Source: Stagonosporopsis chrysanthemi
Taxonomy: Eukaryota > Ascomycota > Dothideomycetes > Pleosporales > Didymellaceae
NCBI GenBank assembly: GCA_022560025.1
Contig: JAFISE010000018.1
Coordinates: 186,001 to 250,000, forward strand
DNA: 64,000 bases
Reading direction: 5' to 3'
The translations under genes and the position numbers were made by a program. The notes under the pieces are model-generated. The model worked only from the letters and a program-made list of their open reading frames with translations. It ran no database searches and was not told the DNA's origin. Shown here in pieces: positions 52,444 through 63,949 of the stretch (position 1 is the first letter of the stretch; every line of letters starts with the position of its first letter).

Positions 52444-54879
52444 GTTGTTGAAGGTTTGAGTTCGTATTACGGAATTACTAGTGATGGTTGGGAAGTGGGT
52501 TCAAGGAAGCGAGTGACAAGTGTGAGCCAGTAAAGACTTCACGACTGGATGGTCCTGAAGGGAGAATGAGAGGCGAACCGCGAATAAAAGCGGCCGTGAT
52601 TAAGGCTTCGAAGGAGAAGGTGAAGAGTGGCACACCAGACGAAAGGGACTCTCTGTTTATGAAGGGACGCAAGATCGCCCGCCAGCGACACACCCCTGCA
52701 CCAAAGTTACTAAACTTGACGACGGCGCACCGAAGCATGCCTCGCCAAGAGCCGGTTAGACCCAAGATAGTTCAAGCCTTGTGTCGCGGATATCCCTGGA
52801 GGCTCTTGCACTATCGGGCTCGCTTCACACGCCCAGGGCCGTCATTGGCCTGGATAGCGTGCGATGCAGGAACATGGAGTCAACGACTCAACTGCAACCC
52901 CACTGGGAGGATACCCAAGGGGCACGGTGTTGAAATTGAACATCGTATCTGGGGCGCCTTGAAGCAGTGCGCTGCTCTGCACGCTCGTCTGGGTGCAGAT
53001 TTCATCTGTCCAGTGCGGAACAGATCGCTGATGTGTTTTCTGGGTGGCCTCAAACAGTGGTGGCTTCACCGGCTGAAGACGAACTGCTGCCGTTTATGGA
53101 GGGCCCTTGGCAGCACTGGCCCGCTGTCGTTCTTGGGCGATGCATCATGACTCCGCTCAGGCTCAGGCTGTCTGCAGCTGCCATGGCCTGCTGTGGACGC
53201 CTGGCGCATGGCGAGTGCAACAATGTCGTGCGGATTGCATATGCCAGCCTGCGAATCCGGCGCTGGTGGCTCAACGCGATACTTGGCCGCCACATTGGCA
53301 GCCGCTGCCGAGCAGTCCAGCGAAGGAGGCGCCGTCCTTACGAAGAGCTTGTTGAAAACAAGGAGAGGGGACCCACCCGCTCTCAGTTTGCCGAGTTCGA
53401 TGCCATCATCCGCACGCATCTAACTATAGACTGTTCGAAGCTCTCCGTTTCAGGGGCGCTGGGCGCATGAAGATTCTTCCCTCATAGCAAAAGCAGCATC
53501 GACCCCACGGCAATCTTGATCCATTCATCCTTGTACCCGGCCTGTTTGGAACCTGGGCCGATAAAAGTGGATCCGCTGGGACTGCGTCGCCAAGAATACG
53601 CTCTCTTCGGGATACTGACTCTGTGGAGCCAACAACGTGTGCCGAGACGCGAAGCTCATCTTGTCTACCGGCATGCCCGCGTCACTGTCTCAAATATCGA
53701 TACTCATGGGTTTCTCATAACGGCCATCTACTCCGAAAATCGCCGCCGTAAGGGTTGCCAGATGCGCCAGGCAAAAGGAGCATTCAATACTTTGCTCCGC
53801 AGCATGCATAGCGATAGTGCAGAAAAAAATCTCGTATCCTCGTCCGGTAAGAGAAGCGTGCAGCTAGCCAGTTAGTGCCAGGCACACCACACGTCGAGCA
53901 TTCCACAGAGGCGTAGGATTGCAGCAACGGGTCGGGTATAACGCGCGAAATCAAATCCGAGATCGACTGGACCGCTCTCGAGACGAAGCCAGTTGTGAGG
54001 TGTTCTCTAAACGGCCCGCGATCATCAGCCCTAATCACTGCACGACAACCCTGCCAACGTCGTGATGAGCAAATTGGCAACGCTTAGTTTAGCGGCTGAG
54101 CCTGCCGTTCTATGATGACTAGTGAAAGTTCTGATCGAAAGATGCCATGACAAAACGACGACCGTTCGCGCATTCAACATGACTCTGTCTCACTCGGCCA
54201 CGTTCTTTGCAGCCACTGTAACGGGAGATGAACGTGGCATCTCCAAGACCGCTGTTCCGAGCAGAGGAGCAATGAGTCGTGCCCCTTACGGATCCCACGC
54301 CGATGTCTGCCTTGGACGCCTCTATCAACGTGACACCACCGCCTGCCGTGCAAAAATACGTCAGCTCCATGTTGCACCGCATGCCGGTCGCAATAGCTCG
54401 TTGTTAGCATGAGGTAACATCCACACTCCAACGACTCTCCGCGGACCTTCTGGAAGAGGTGGAGATGCCCACACAAAAAGGCACGCTCTTCAGCACAAGG
54501 ACGCTTTCGCCGATGCCCTAGCACGTGCCTAGCAGCATGCGATGAGCCCATCATCTGCGCTGATCAACGCCGCGCTGATCAACATCTCACATCACCGGGA
54601 GGTAAAAAAACTCAAATCCGCAACTCCGTCATCCACGCGCAGCAAACATGGCCATCCAATTACCACCCTCGTGGCCCTCACAAACGATCATCAGCGTGCT
54701 ATCCCAGGCGGCGGATCATCCGCAGCGGCCCGCTGTGATCTCACCTCGCTTACCACTGCGGCATTTGCTCTGGGCTCGTCTGGGCAAGTCAGCACAGCAC
54801 GTCTCTGTGCAGTGCAGTCCAAGACTCGACTGTGCCCAAGCCTGACCGCCAGCCATGCACATCATGACAGTACCAAGAC

Positions 54880-54916
54880 GACAACGACAACAACAACAAC
54901 AACAACAACAACAACC
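54880..54916. repeat. (CAA)n microsatellite
   Basis: Roughly ten to twelve CAA units preceded by acgacaacg. In one frame it would encode poly-Thr or poly-Gln, but no gene is supported around it. Confidence 0.9.
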
Positions 54917-55732
54917 CATCTGCCCAGCCTGTGTACCACCCAGTCTGTACAGCGTGCAACACACGCCGATCCACCGCACGAGGCGCCCCCAACACGCCTC
55001 CGTGCTACCTCGCGTAGGGAAGGCACGCGTACCTGCCTCCAACGACCTCCCGCCCCTCCTTCCCAATACCGCGGGCTTTGCTAATGTACACTCTCCCCCC
55101 TTCTGTTGCTCTACATATGCACAGTAAGTGCACTGCGAACCCCACCATCCCCGCCCCTTTGCATCAGCGCCGTACGCGCAGTCTCGGCCAAGCTGGCCGC
55201 GTGGCAGAGTGTATGACGAGGCTGAGATGTGGTGGCGCCTCTTAATCTTTTGTTTCTGTGGGCATGCTCGGCCAAGGCTCCAAGATGGTTGTGCGGTTGG
55301 TCTTGTGCACGGGGTGTGAGGGGGGAGGACGTATCATGCGTGATGATTAGGGTAGAGGTCGAGGTCGAGGTGGGTAGGTGAGGTCGTTGCGATCACGCAT
55401 CACGAAGCCCGGGATGAGGATGCCCGGGCGGCGGGATTGTGGGTGCCGCTTTTGGCAGGTGAGGTTGCTTGTGGCTTGGCTGGGCTGGGAAAGAGATGGT
55501 CGTGATGGACGGTGTAGACGTGCGCATGTGTGCTGCGATTGTTGTGCGTGACAAGAATGAACAAGTAAGTATCTCGCGTGTGCAGACTCACTTGTCCTAC
55601 GAAAGTGTACGTATGTATCCACAGGCTCGGAGCAACAAAAGCCCCTGAGATGACAACAAACTCGCGCCTGAGCGTATCCATTTTTTTCCTTTAAAAAAAC
55701 CCCTCAGATCAAAAATCGTCCTGCAACCTGAC

Positions 55733-55760
55733 TTCTCTCTCTCTCTCTCTTTCTCTCTCT
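55733..55760. repeat. (CT)n microsatellite
   Basis: Near-perfect CT dinucleotide run with one interruption (ctttct), just downstream of the PI-PLC-like stop codon. Confidence 0.9.
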
Positions 55761-55774
55761 GGATTCTCCACCGC

Positions 55775-57422
55775 TCACCCCCCAGTCACCACCTTATTCC
55801 GCCCCGCCAGCCCATTATTCACCGCCACCGCCAACGCCACGATATCCCCATTGACCGGCACCTCCCTCGGCCTCTCAAACGGAAACACGACGCTCTTATC
55901 CCTAACGCCCAGGGCATCCACAAACAGCACGTTGGGGAAGCTCTCGGCGGTAAACCCGCTCCACCCCTTCTCGACCAGATCGTCAAACGCACCGGCGTTG
56001 AGGTTCAGGATCGCGCGGTCCAGGTTCAGCACGTCCTCGGGCTGCTGCGTCAGCGTCCACGACAGCACGTGGAACGTGTCTCTGCGGGCGGCCGGGTCGG
56101 CGACGACGTTGCGCTGCGCGTGCAGCTTGGCGAGCTGGTCGGAGCGCATCTGCGCCGCGTCGTTGGTGTTGCTGTACGCGTCGTACAAGGGGAAGTGCTG
56201 GCTTTCGTAGAAGCCCTGGGCGGCGTGGGGGCCGAGGGTGATGCCTGGGGGGAGCTGGGCGACGACGAGGACGGCGGCGCGGTCGGTGATGAAGGCGCCC
56301 AGCGGCTTGCTGGTCAGGTCTGTGCTGCCGGGGTCCGGGACGATGTGGCGGTTTTCGATGCCCTTGAGGGTGTCGAGGAGGGCGGTCCATTGGTCTTGCG
56401 TGAGGTCTTTGTAGTCGTTGTCGGTGTCGAGGGTGTGGCTGAGGTTGAGGATGATGAGTTCGTGGTATGAGGCGGTGAAGTCGTTAATTTGTTTGATGAT
56501 GTCGGAGAGGGGCTGCCCGTTGCCGCCTACCCACACCTTGTCGTCGCCTACTTCTAACCCGCTGTAGTGCCCGGCGACCCATTTGCCGCCTGAAAGGACA
56601 GGGCGGAGGTCAAAGTAGCGAGAGCCGGCCATAAGCTGTCCTTTGAAGTCCAGATACTGTGTCTGAGTGTTGGCAAAATGCGCTCCGACGGTGCCGGGGC
56701 TGAATGTTCCCATGCCAGCATCATGGCTGCCAGGCATGCAGATGTGTTTCAGCGTTCGGTTCGCCAGGGAACCCATACTCTGCTGCATCCAGTCCACGTA
56801 TGTCCCGCTGTTTGACCACCACTGCCCAGCCTCGTCAGTCGACATGATCCAATTGACGGCCGCGTCATGGCGGAAGCCCAGATCAACCTTCGAGCCTTTC
56901 GGGCTCTGCTTCGTCGCCAGATCAGTCAACGAGATGGTCAATTCATAGTCCTTTGGCTTCTTCGCGAGCACCGAAAACTTCTCCGACGTCTCAGCGATGT
57001 CGTAGTATGCCTCGCCAGCGTCGTCCTTTGCAAACCACTTGGTCCCAAATTCGACGTAAACCCTGGCCGCCTGTCCTGCTGTGCATCAGTCTTCCCGTTC
57101 CTCGAAGGCATCAACATGAACTCCTACCCGCAGCAACATTCGGCCACTTCCAAGCATCCATCTGATACGACGACTGGCTGCTCAGCGTCCACTCATACGG
57201 CGAGCCGTTCACCAGCGTAAGCGCACCTCCATAACCCATGATGCCGTTTGTCGAATCGTTCTGACCGCCAGGTGAATATGCAGCACTACCCTGCTTGAAA
57301 ACATGCTGGGACCCACGCTCTTTAAATCCGCCATCGCCAACATAAACACCCGCTGCTCCGCTCGCCAGCAGCAGGGCTATCACGGAACATGCCTGCTGTG
57401 TGGCCCCATGATGTCCGGGCAT
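55775..57422 (-). CDS. Secreted PI-PLC X-domain-like phosphodiesterase
   Basis: Exons (minus): 57422-57128 and 57078-55775; 532 residues. Signal-like N-terminus (MPGHHGATQQACSVIALLLA). The first 200 residues form a beta-rich domain with SPYEWTLSSQSSYQMDAWKWP. The catalytic half follows: ICMPGSHDAGMGTF with the first catalytic His, GSRYFDLRPVL, HYSGLEVG, HELIILNLSH and, near the end, NVLFVDAL. This layout matches fungal extracellular PI-PLC/phosphodiesterase-superfamily proteins. The 49-nt intron ends at CACAGCAG, a NAGNAG tandem acceptor, so forms differing by one Ala are possible. Substrate is unknown; phosphoinositide or another phosphodiester is the family expectation. No GPI tail seen. 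Confidence 0.85.
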
Positions 57423-57939
57423 CTGGCTTGACCTGTTTGGTGCTTAAGAGGGCCTGCTATCCACAGGCCATTCAGCGGCGGAGACGCGGGCACGGGCGTT
57501 TCCGCTGTGCTGTGGAGCGCACCGCTGTCAAACGGCCAATGGAGTGGTGGATTAGGGCGTGTGCCAAGCGCGATTCATCTTCGAGGCGAAGGTGCTGTGT
57601 TGTCCGGCGCGGTGATTGCGCGGGTGTTGTGTCGCTGCTGAGGTGAGGGGTTGGTGATTGGATGGAGCGATGTTTCAAGGATCAACGACTTCTGCCAGTC
57701 CGAAGCCCGCAACGGCCTGCCAAGACATTGGAAGCCTGGCATGTCCTGTAGGGCGTCAACATTGTAGACGGCCAATGCTGCGTACAGTGAGTTATGAATG
57801 GAAGTGTTGTGTTGTTAGACGGGCAGAGGCATGTGAGGCGTTGGACATCAAGGTACCGCTAGCGTTGGACCCAGCTTCCGCACATCAAGGCAAGTTACAA
57901 TGAGTGTGAAGCTCGAAATGGAATCGTATTCAGTGCTCG
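57423..57939. other. Intergenic region PI-PLC-like upstream / UTP17 3'
   Basis: About 500 bases, both neighbours on the minus strand. Nothing beyond promoter and UTR sequence seen. Confidence 0.55.
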
Positions 57940-60830
57940 CTATCTTAAAGGTAATGATGTAGGCTTTTGGTGCAATGCAACGACGCTGCTGAGAAGTGCG
58001 CTCAACGAGCCTGTCGCGTGACTCTGACCGCTCTCCTCGAACAACTGCTGCAGCTGCTCGGGCTTTACTACTACTGCGTCGTCATCCTCGCTGTTGAGGA
58101 CACTGTCGATAGCTGGCAGCACCAAAGCATCATCTTCTTCGACGTCCATGACGTCCTCTGCCTGGGTATATGTGGATTGCTGGGGGATGTCCTCGGGAGG
58201 AGGAGTAGGCAGGTGCACGGCACCGCTGGTAGGACTGATGACACGAACATTCGCCGCCGAATCGAGGGTAACGTAGCCCCTCTCGCTATGCCGAGACGCG
58301 AGTGCGAGGTTGATCGTCGGGGTTTTGCTCGACCACAGGGCTCCCGCGTGTTGAGGCTGGTAGATGTGTGTCGTCGACGAAGCTCTCTGGAATCGTGCGT
58401 TGCTGTTCTCGAAGCGCGGCAGTGAAACGGCAAACGTACCGTCAGTCTCGTTGACTGCAAGCTTGACAAGTGGGATTCGCTCGAATCGATCGATGCCCGG
58501 AGTGTTGACGGGTGTACAGTACACCAGCTGATCACGGACCATGTCCCAGACTGTGATAGAGTCGCCAACCACGATCAGATGGCGGTCGAGGATAGCGAGG
58601 CCGCTAAGAGCGACAACATCCACCTCGGTCAGCGAGCGCTGGATGACTGTGGTGTTTGCATCAATCAGGTGCACAACGCCGGGGTCTTCATCCGAAGCCC
58701 AAGAAATGGCGGCAGCAATGACCGATCCGTCCGCAGAGAAGGCCAGGCGTGAGTTGCGCAGAGGAAGAGTCTGCTGAGAGTTTGCACCCGCATCCAGCAC
58801 ATCGAGCTTGTCGCTGATCTCGACCGAGCGGTCAAGCGACCAAGTCACAAGGCCTTGCTTCTCGGCTCCGCGTACGACCAAGCCGTCTCTGAGCCGAGTC
58901 TTCGGTCTCCACACTCGGACAAAGTGGTCCTCTCCGACTGTAGCAAAGCCCGGAGCCGTGGGATCAGCGATCAGATCAAAGACCTTGCCATTTGCCGAGA
59001 TGTCTTGGAAGAAATGGGGTGCGTCCAATCGAGTGTCGAGCTTCCACTGCCCACTCTGTGCATCTCTTCGCCAAATCTTGAGGTACACTTCGCGGCGATG
59101 GGTTCGCTCCTCTTCTCTGAACTCGGGAATGCCCTCATCAAGGTAAGACGTGTCAGTCTGAGGCGGTGTCCACTCGTCCACGGTAGCAAGCCACTCGCCG
59201 TCGTGGCTGATCTGCGCCAGGGTCACTGTGGGTTCCGAGATTCGTCGACCTTCGGGGGTCAAGTTCGGGTCGGTGGCATTGTTCCGAGTCAGAGCTTGCT
59301 TTGCGACGGCGTGCTGGTTTGCGACGTCGTACGTCTGCAAGTAGGGCTCAGGACGAAGGCCCTCGGTCTTGTGGCGCGGCTGTGACGAAGGTACGGGGAA
59401 CATGATCTCTGACGGGTTCATCGGATTCACGGCCAAGGAGACGGGCTGGAAGATGTTGTAGTTGGCGGGTGGTGATTCTGCGTCAGCGTTCTTTGGCAGC
59501 TGTTCAATCTCAATGCGTCGAGACTGGATGCCGACAATGTTGGTCTTTGCGTCGAGCTCGGTAGTCGAGAGGACAATGACCGAGTTGTTTGCCAGCGTGA
59601 CGCCATATGAGGAGCCTGAAGGCGAGACGACTATGTTCTCGATCGCTGCTGTCAGATGCGGCAGGTGCTGTGGCTTCCCGGTGGCAAGCTGCCAGATGGT
59701 AATGACCGTCTCGTCGCCTCCAGAGATGACATAGTTGCCTGCGTACATTAGCCAAGAGCGATGCTGTGATTTCTTCTGCGTCTCTTACCGTCCAAGGACC
59801 ACTTGACGGACCCAACCGTGTCTCTGTGCCAGTGCAGCTTCTTCGGCCTCAGGGTGTCGGCATTGTCTGCCTTGGTCTTTCCTGCCTTCTGCACGGCCTC
59901 GATGGCAGCAAAGCTTGCCAAGATATCTTCGAAGAGGAGTATCACACCCGAGACGTCTCCAACGGCCACGTCGATGACGTCCCTCTGGTCTTGTGCGGAC
60001 TTTGCTGGCTTGCCCGTCACGTCAGCCGGGTCGCGGACGTAGGCGTCGAACGAGGAGATTCGCTGGGCAAATTTAAGCTCGCGCCAGACGTACTCAAAGT
60101 CCTGCACGGCCGTCTTGCTCTGCTTCTGGCGCTTGCCGACCATGAGCGAGTCGCCGCAGGCTACGACGACAAACCTGCCCTGCAGCAGGACTTGGATATC
60201 GGCAATGTTGGCGGTCGTCTTCAGGATGGGCTTGAGCTCGGTGGTCGAAGCCTGGGCGCCGGTGCGCAGAGCGTGCACGTTGACCATGTGGCTCTTGCCG
60301 GGCTCGTGGCAGTAGACGAGGTCTTGGTCGGCGTGCTCGATGACCTTCATGTTGCGCACGGTGGCGCCGATGTCCCAGCGTCCGATCTTCTGCCTGGACA
60401 CCCAGTCCCACAGGGTGATCAGGCCCGTGGACTCGGCGACGTAGACGCGGGTTGCATGTGTCGCAGACAGAGCGTAGGCCGTGACCTCGCCCGCGCCGCT
60501 CACGGGGAGCCTGTATGCCAGCAGCGACGTCTCGGCGACGTAGACCTCGAGGGCCTTCTGGGTGGCCAGCAGGATGGCCTTTTCGTCGGGCGAGAAGACG
60601 GGGTCGCGGGGCAAGAAGCAGCCGCCCTGGGCCGACGAGACGGACCAGTTGGCGGCGCCCTTGGGCGTCTGCTTCTTCGCCTTCGGCTTGGGCGTCGCGT
60701 TCGGGGCGTCCTTTGCTTTGGGCGTCGGCTTGGGCGTCTGCGTCTGCGTCTGCGTCTGCGTCTTCGCCTTCTTGCGCTGCGCCTCGGCGCCTTCCCGCTT
60801 GCGCTTCAGCTGTGCAGTGCTGTCGGCCAT
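57940..60830 (-). CDS. UTP17: U3 snoRNP WD-repeat protein Utp17/Nan1 (WDR75)
   Basis: Component of the t-UTP (UtpA) complex of the small-subunit processome, needed for pre-18S rRNA processing and rDNA transcription in the nucleolus. Exons (minus): 60830-59789 and 59738-57940, 50-nt intron; 946 residues. The basic N-terminus contains KRKREG, a run of Thr-Gln dipeptides from a 6-nt repeat, and Lys/Pro repeats. Many WD40 blades follow, for example GLITLWDWVSRQKIGRWDIG, HRDTVGSVKWSLDGNYVISGG (formed across the intron), VITIWQLATGKPQ, DHFVRVWRPKTR, and ITVWDMVRDQLVYC. An acidic region (DVMDVEEDD) precedes the C-terminal helix. Length and order fit Nan1/WDR75. Confidence 0.9.
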
Positions 60831-61155
60831 GTTCGGAGCAGCTGCCGGAGGGGTCGTGGCCGTTCTGTCGTGTAGCGGGCGGAGGGAGCAGAGGCCGTTC
60901 TATCGTACAGCGCACACACAGCACCGCGGGCGCACGCTCGCCCCGTCCCCCAGCGTTCGAAACTTTTTGACCCGAGTTCGCGCTAACCGTCACCGCCTTC
61001 TTGGCGCGCCCGCAACTTTCTTTGACCCGCCCGGCCCAGGCACGACGGGCATCGCGCAACCACGAGACGGCCGCCCACCTCGAGACTCGCACGCGCAGAA
61101 CCCGGTCGCGGAGCTCGCCCACACGCCCCAGAACAACCCCCCCCCCGCCGTCGAC
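60831..61155. promoter_or_regulatory. Bidirectional promoter UTP17 / RPB10
   Basis: 325 bases between the two start codons. The pair joins a ribosome-biogenesis factor with a subunit shared by RNA polymerases I, II and III, so joint growth-linked control is plausible. No named factor site recognised. Confidence 0.6.
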
Positions 61156-61616
61156 ATGATCGTCCCCATCCGCTGCTTCTCCTGCGGCAAGGTGCGCACT
61201 GTGCCCTCGAGCCTGCATGCGCGCACACTGACATGCAGCAGGTCACCGGCGACCTGTGGGAGCGCTACATGGTCATGCTGACCCAAGAGAACAAGCTCGA
61301 GGTGTACGTCTGTCCCTTCTCGCTTCCCCACCAGCACCCACGGCGACACGACTCCCCACCACCTCTGCGCCTCCCCGCCCAGACTCTCCCAAGCTGACCC
61401 GCCCCCTCCAGCGAGGCCCTCGACGAGCTCGGCCTGACCCGCTACTGCTGCCGCCGCATGATCCTCACCCACGTCGACCTGATCGAGAAGCTGCTCAAGT
61501 ACGTCCCCGCAGGCTCCACGCCGTTGCGTCTCGCTCTCGGTCTGGCGCTAACCCGTCTACTTAGGTACAACGCCAGCGAACGCGAGCAGGCACGCGCCGC
61601 CCGCGCCGGCAGGTGA
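61156..61616 (+). CDS. RPB10: RNA polymerases I/II/III common subunit Rpb10 (ABC10-beta)
   Basis: Small zinc-binding subunit shared by all three nuclear RNA polymerases. Four exons: 61156-61191, 61242-61303, 61412-61498, 61565-61616; 78 residues, against 70 in yeast. MIVPIRCFSCGK is the near-invariant start with the first zinc-binding CxxC; LGLTRYCCRRMILTHVDLIEKLLKYN carries the second Cys pair in the canonical RYCCRRM motif (quoted here as RYCCRRMILTHVDLIEKLL in part). Introns are 50, 108 and 66 nt; phase at each junction reproduces the family sequence. The extra C-terminal residues SEREQARAARAGR are a basic extension. Too small and fragmented to appear as one long ORF. Confidence 0.95.
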
Positions 61617-62219
61617 TGGTGGGGTGAGTGCGCGATGCTGCGCTGTGCGGTGCGGTGCAGGGAGGGAGTTTGGGTGCATTTACACGGCGTTTTTTTTTTT
61701 TTTTTTTTTTTTTTTTGGGGGGGGAAGGGACGGACTGGGAAGAAGACCTGGGTTTCCGGGTCCGGTTGCGAGAGCGCTTGAGGAATGAGATCCGAGTTGC
61801 TACGCTGTGGGCGGTGCTTGCTTGCGTGTTTGAGTGGTGATGATGTGGTGGGCGGCGTGTGCTGTGCATGCAAACAAGACCAGCCTCAAGTACGGACGAC
61901 TAGATAAAAAAGAGCACATGGCAAGACAGACAAGTCAAGGATCGTCAAAGGCAAGACGCGAAGACGGATCAGTATACCGTTATACTACCTCAAGCTCTCC
62001 AGCATGCACCGCGATACCCGCCTCTCGCCAAAAGAACCAGAACACGCTATGCACCCAAACGCCTCGTATGCCCAAACGATGAAAGAAAGAAAAAAAAAAA
62101 AAAAACTCCTCAGCCTCGTCCATGTAGATCCATTGTAGATGATGGAGAAAACGAACAGGACACTCGTGCAATTTAGCCTCTCGCCTCGCACTGCCACGTC
62201 CTACTCCTTCTTGCTCGTC
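61617..62219. other. Convergent intergenic region RPB10 / RCC1 with homopolymer tracts
   Basis: About 600 bases, containing a T27 run followed by G8 (61690-61724) and an A run of about 16 (62090-62105). No gene seen. Confidence 0.6.
61690..61724. repeat. T27-G8 homopolymer tract
   Basis: Twenty-seven T residues followed by eight G residues in the RPB10 3' flank. Tract length may carry sequencing error. Confidence 0.85.
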
Positions 62220-62236
62220 CTACTCCTTCTTGCTCG
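62199..62236. repeat. 19-bp tandem duplication across the RCC1 stop codon
   Basis: The unit cgtcctactccttcttgct is present twice in tandem. One copy encodes the terminal Lys-Lys-Glu-stop of RCC1; the other lies in its 3' UTR. Confidence 0.85.
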
Positions 62237-63949
62237 CCAGCACAGAGTACTGCCCTCCGCAGCCCGCCCACGTGAGCTTCGTCTCGCGCACCGCCGTGTT
62301 GTCAATCAGCGTCGCCTCCTCAACGTCGTCGTCGGTGCCCTGCCCCGTCTGGTAGTTGGCCGAGAAGCCCCACGAGTACGCCTTGCCGTCGCCGTCGACG
62401 ACAATCGTGTGGTCCGGCCCGCACGCGCCCGTGACAATCTTGGTGAGCCCCGGGATGGCTGTCGGCTGGATCAGGATCTTGGCCTTGCCGTGGTTCTTGA
62501 GCACCACCGCCTCGTCCGTCTCGGCCTCGAGCGTCGCCATCGGCAGCCCCGTCTGCGACCCGTCGCACCGGCCCCACACGAGCACCTGCCCGTCCTTCGT
62601 CACCGCAATGTTGTGGTGCGATCCCCCTGCAATCGACGTCACCTTCTTGCCCTCGAGGCTGTGCACCACGCGCGGCGTGAGCACGCTGGCATCGTCGGCC
62701 CCCGCGTCCTCGGGCACCCCCGTCTCGCAGTAGTTGTTGACGCCCCACGACCACACGTGGCCGTCCTCGCCAATGGCGAACCCGTGGTAGTCGCCGCACG
62801 CGACCTGCGTCATCTTCTGGCTGGGCCGCTTGACCGAGCTGTCGTGGAAGCCCACGCGGTTCGGCTGCAGCGACTCGATCAGCGTGCGCTCCGTCACCCG
62901 CCGACCCAGCTGGTTCTGCTGGCCGTTGCCCCACGCGTACACGTGCTTGTCCTTGTCGAGCGCAAGCACGTGGTTGGTTCCGCACGCAATCTGCGTGACC
63001 TTTGTGACGCCGTCAATGTAGACGGGGAACCGCGCCGTGTGGTTGCCCTTTTCGAAGCCGAGGATGCCCTCGTTCTTGCGGAACGTGCCCCAGCCGTAGA
63101 TGGCGCCCTCGGTCGTCAGAGCAAACGAGCAGCTGTCGCCGGCAGCAATATCCACGAAGACGGTGTCCTCAGGGAAGTGCTCGGCCGACACGGCCGTCGG
63201 TGTGGCCTCGAGGTCGTTCAGGCCGCCGCTCTCGTCCTCCGAGTCCGAATCTTCTTCGGCGTCCACGTCGCGCAGCTTGACATCGGCGTTGGACGTGTCG
63301 CGACCGAGCGCGCCGTTGTCATTGACGCCCCAGGTGAGGATCCTGTTGTCCTTGGTCAGGGCAACCACGTGCATGCCACCTGCTGCAATGCGGACGACGT
63401 CCTGGTTGCTCAATGCCTCGTTGTAGCGTGGGCGCTTGACGTCGATGGCCTTTTTCGTCGCGCCGAAACCAAGCTCGCCAGAGCTGCCCTCGCCGAAGAC
63501 AAAGACCTTCAGCGGCTCTATGTAGCGCACGGTGTTAATCTCCGTCTTCTTGCCGCGCACGCGCCGGGGCCCGCGCGGTACAGGCTTGGACGCGTCGACG
63601 GCGACCTTTGCAGCCTTTGCGGCCTTTGTTGACTTGGGCGCCGCGACGGGGCGGTCGACCTTTGCCTTCTTCGCGGGCGCGACCTCCTCTTCCTCCTCAA
63701 TATCGCTCTCGTCCTTCTTGCGCTTGGCCATCTTCTTTGCGGGCTTCACAGGCGCGGGAGCGGGCGCAGGCGTTGCTGTCTTCTTTGCGCGCGCGCGGCC
63801 AGCAGCTGGAGGCTCGTCAGCACGGGTTGCTTTCGGGGGGACGCGTCGCATTTTACGCTTCTGGGGAGCTTCTTCGGCGGCGCCCTTCACAGCAGTGCCG
63901 TTTGTGACAGGCGCGGGCTCCGTCGTTTTTGCTCTGCTTGGGCGGGTAC
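62220..63949 (-). CDS. RCC1/Pim1/Srm1 Ran guanine-nucleotide exchange factor, 5' end beyond window
   Basis: Chromatin-bound exchange factor that loads Ran with GTP and so sets nuclear transport direction. The visible exon (63949-62220) encodes about 576 residues; a CCCAG acceptor at 63950-63952 with a GCTAAC branch site shows that a short first exon lies beyond the right edge. The N-terminal basic, Ala/Lys/Pro-rich tail (KRKKDES, PAKKAKVDRP) is suited to nuclear import and DNA binding. Seven RCC1 blades follow, for example VFVFGEGSSGELGFG, RILTWGVNDNGALG, CGTNHVLALDKDKHVYAWG, GDYHGFAIGEDGHVWSWGVN and GPDHTIVVDGDGKAYSWGF. An acidic insert (DAEEDSDSEDE) sits in the second blade. The protein ends SKKE. 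Family assignment is firm. Confidence 0.93.

Larger units (their letters stand above)
52444..55774. other. Largest gene-free stretch of the window
   Basis: About 3.3 kb. ORFs up to 220 codons exist but lack motifs, splice-consistent partners or a credible composition. It contains a CAA microsatellite (54880-54916) and a CT-rich microsatellite (55733-55760). It includes the chitin-deacetylase promoter on its left and the 3' flank of the PI-PLC-like gene on its right. A small ncRNA or short gene could be hidden here, but I see no support. Confidence 0.5.

Noticed and set aside
52488..53150. 220-codon ORF downstream of the chitin deacetylase start
   Set aside because: No family resemblance, basic and Trp/Cys-scattered composition; likely chance.
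54542..55084. 180-codon ORF with poly-Thr
   Set aside because: The poly-Thr comes from the CAA microsatellite; the rest is Ser/Arg/Pro-rich with no domain.
59766..60875. 369-codon plus-strand ORF
   Set aside because: Antisense to UTP17 exon 1; Leu/Gly/Val/Asp-biased with no motif.
60094..61218. 374-codon minus-strand ORF
   Set aside because: Overlaps UTP17 in another frame and RPB10 antisense; extremely Arg/Ala-rich.
62139..63632. 497-codon plus-strand ORF
   Set aside because: Exactly antisense to the RCC1 blades; its Arg/His/Val/Leu composition reflects G/C-rich third positions of the real gene.
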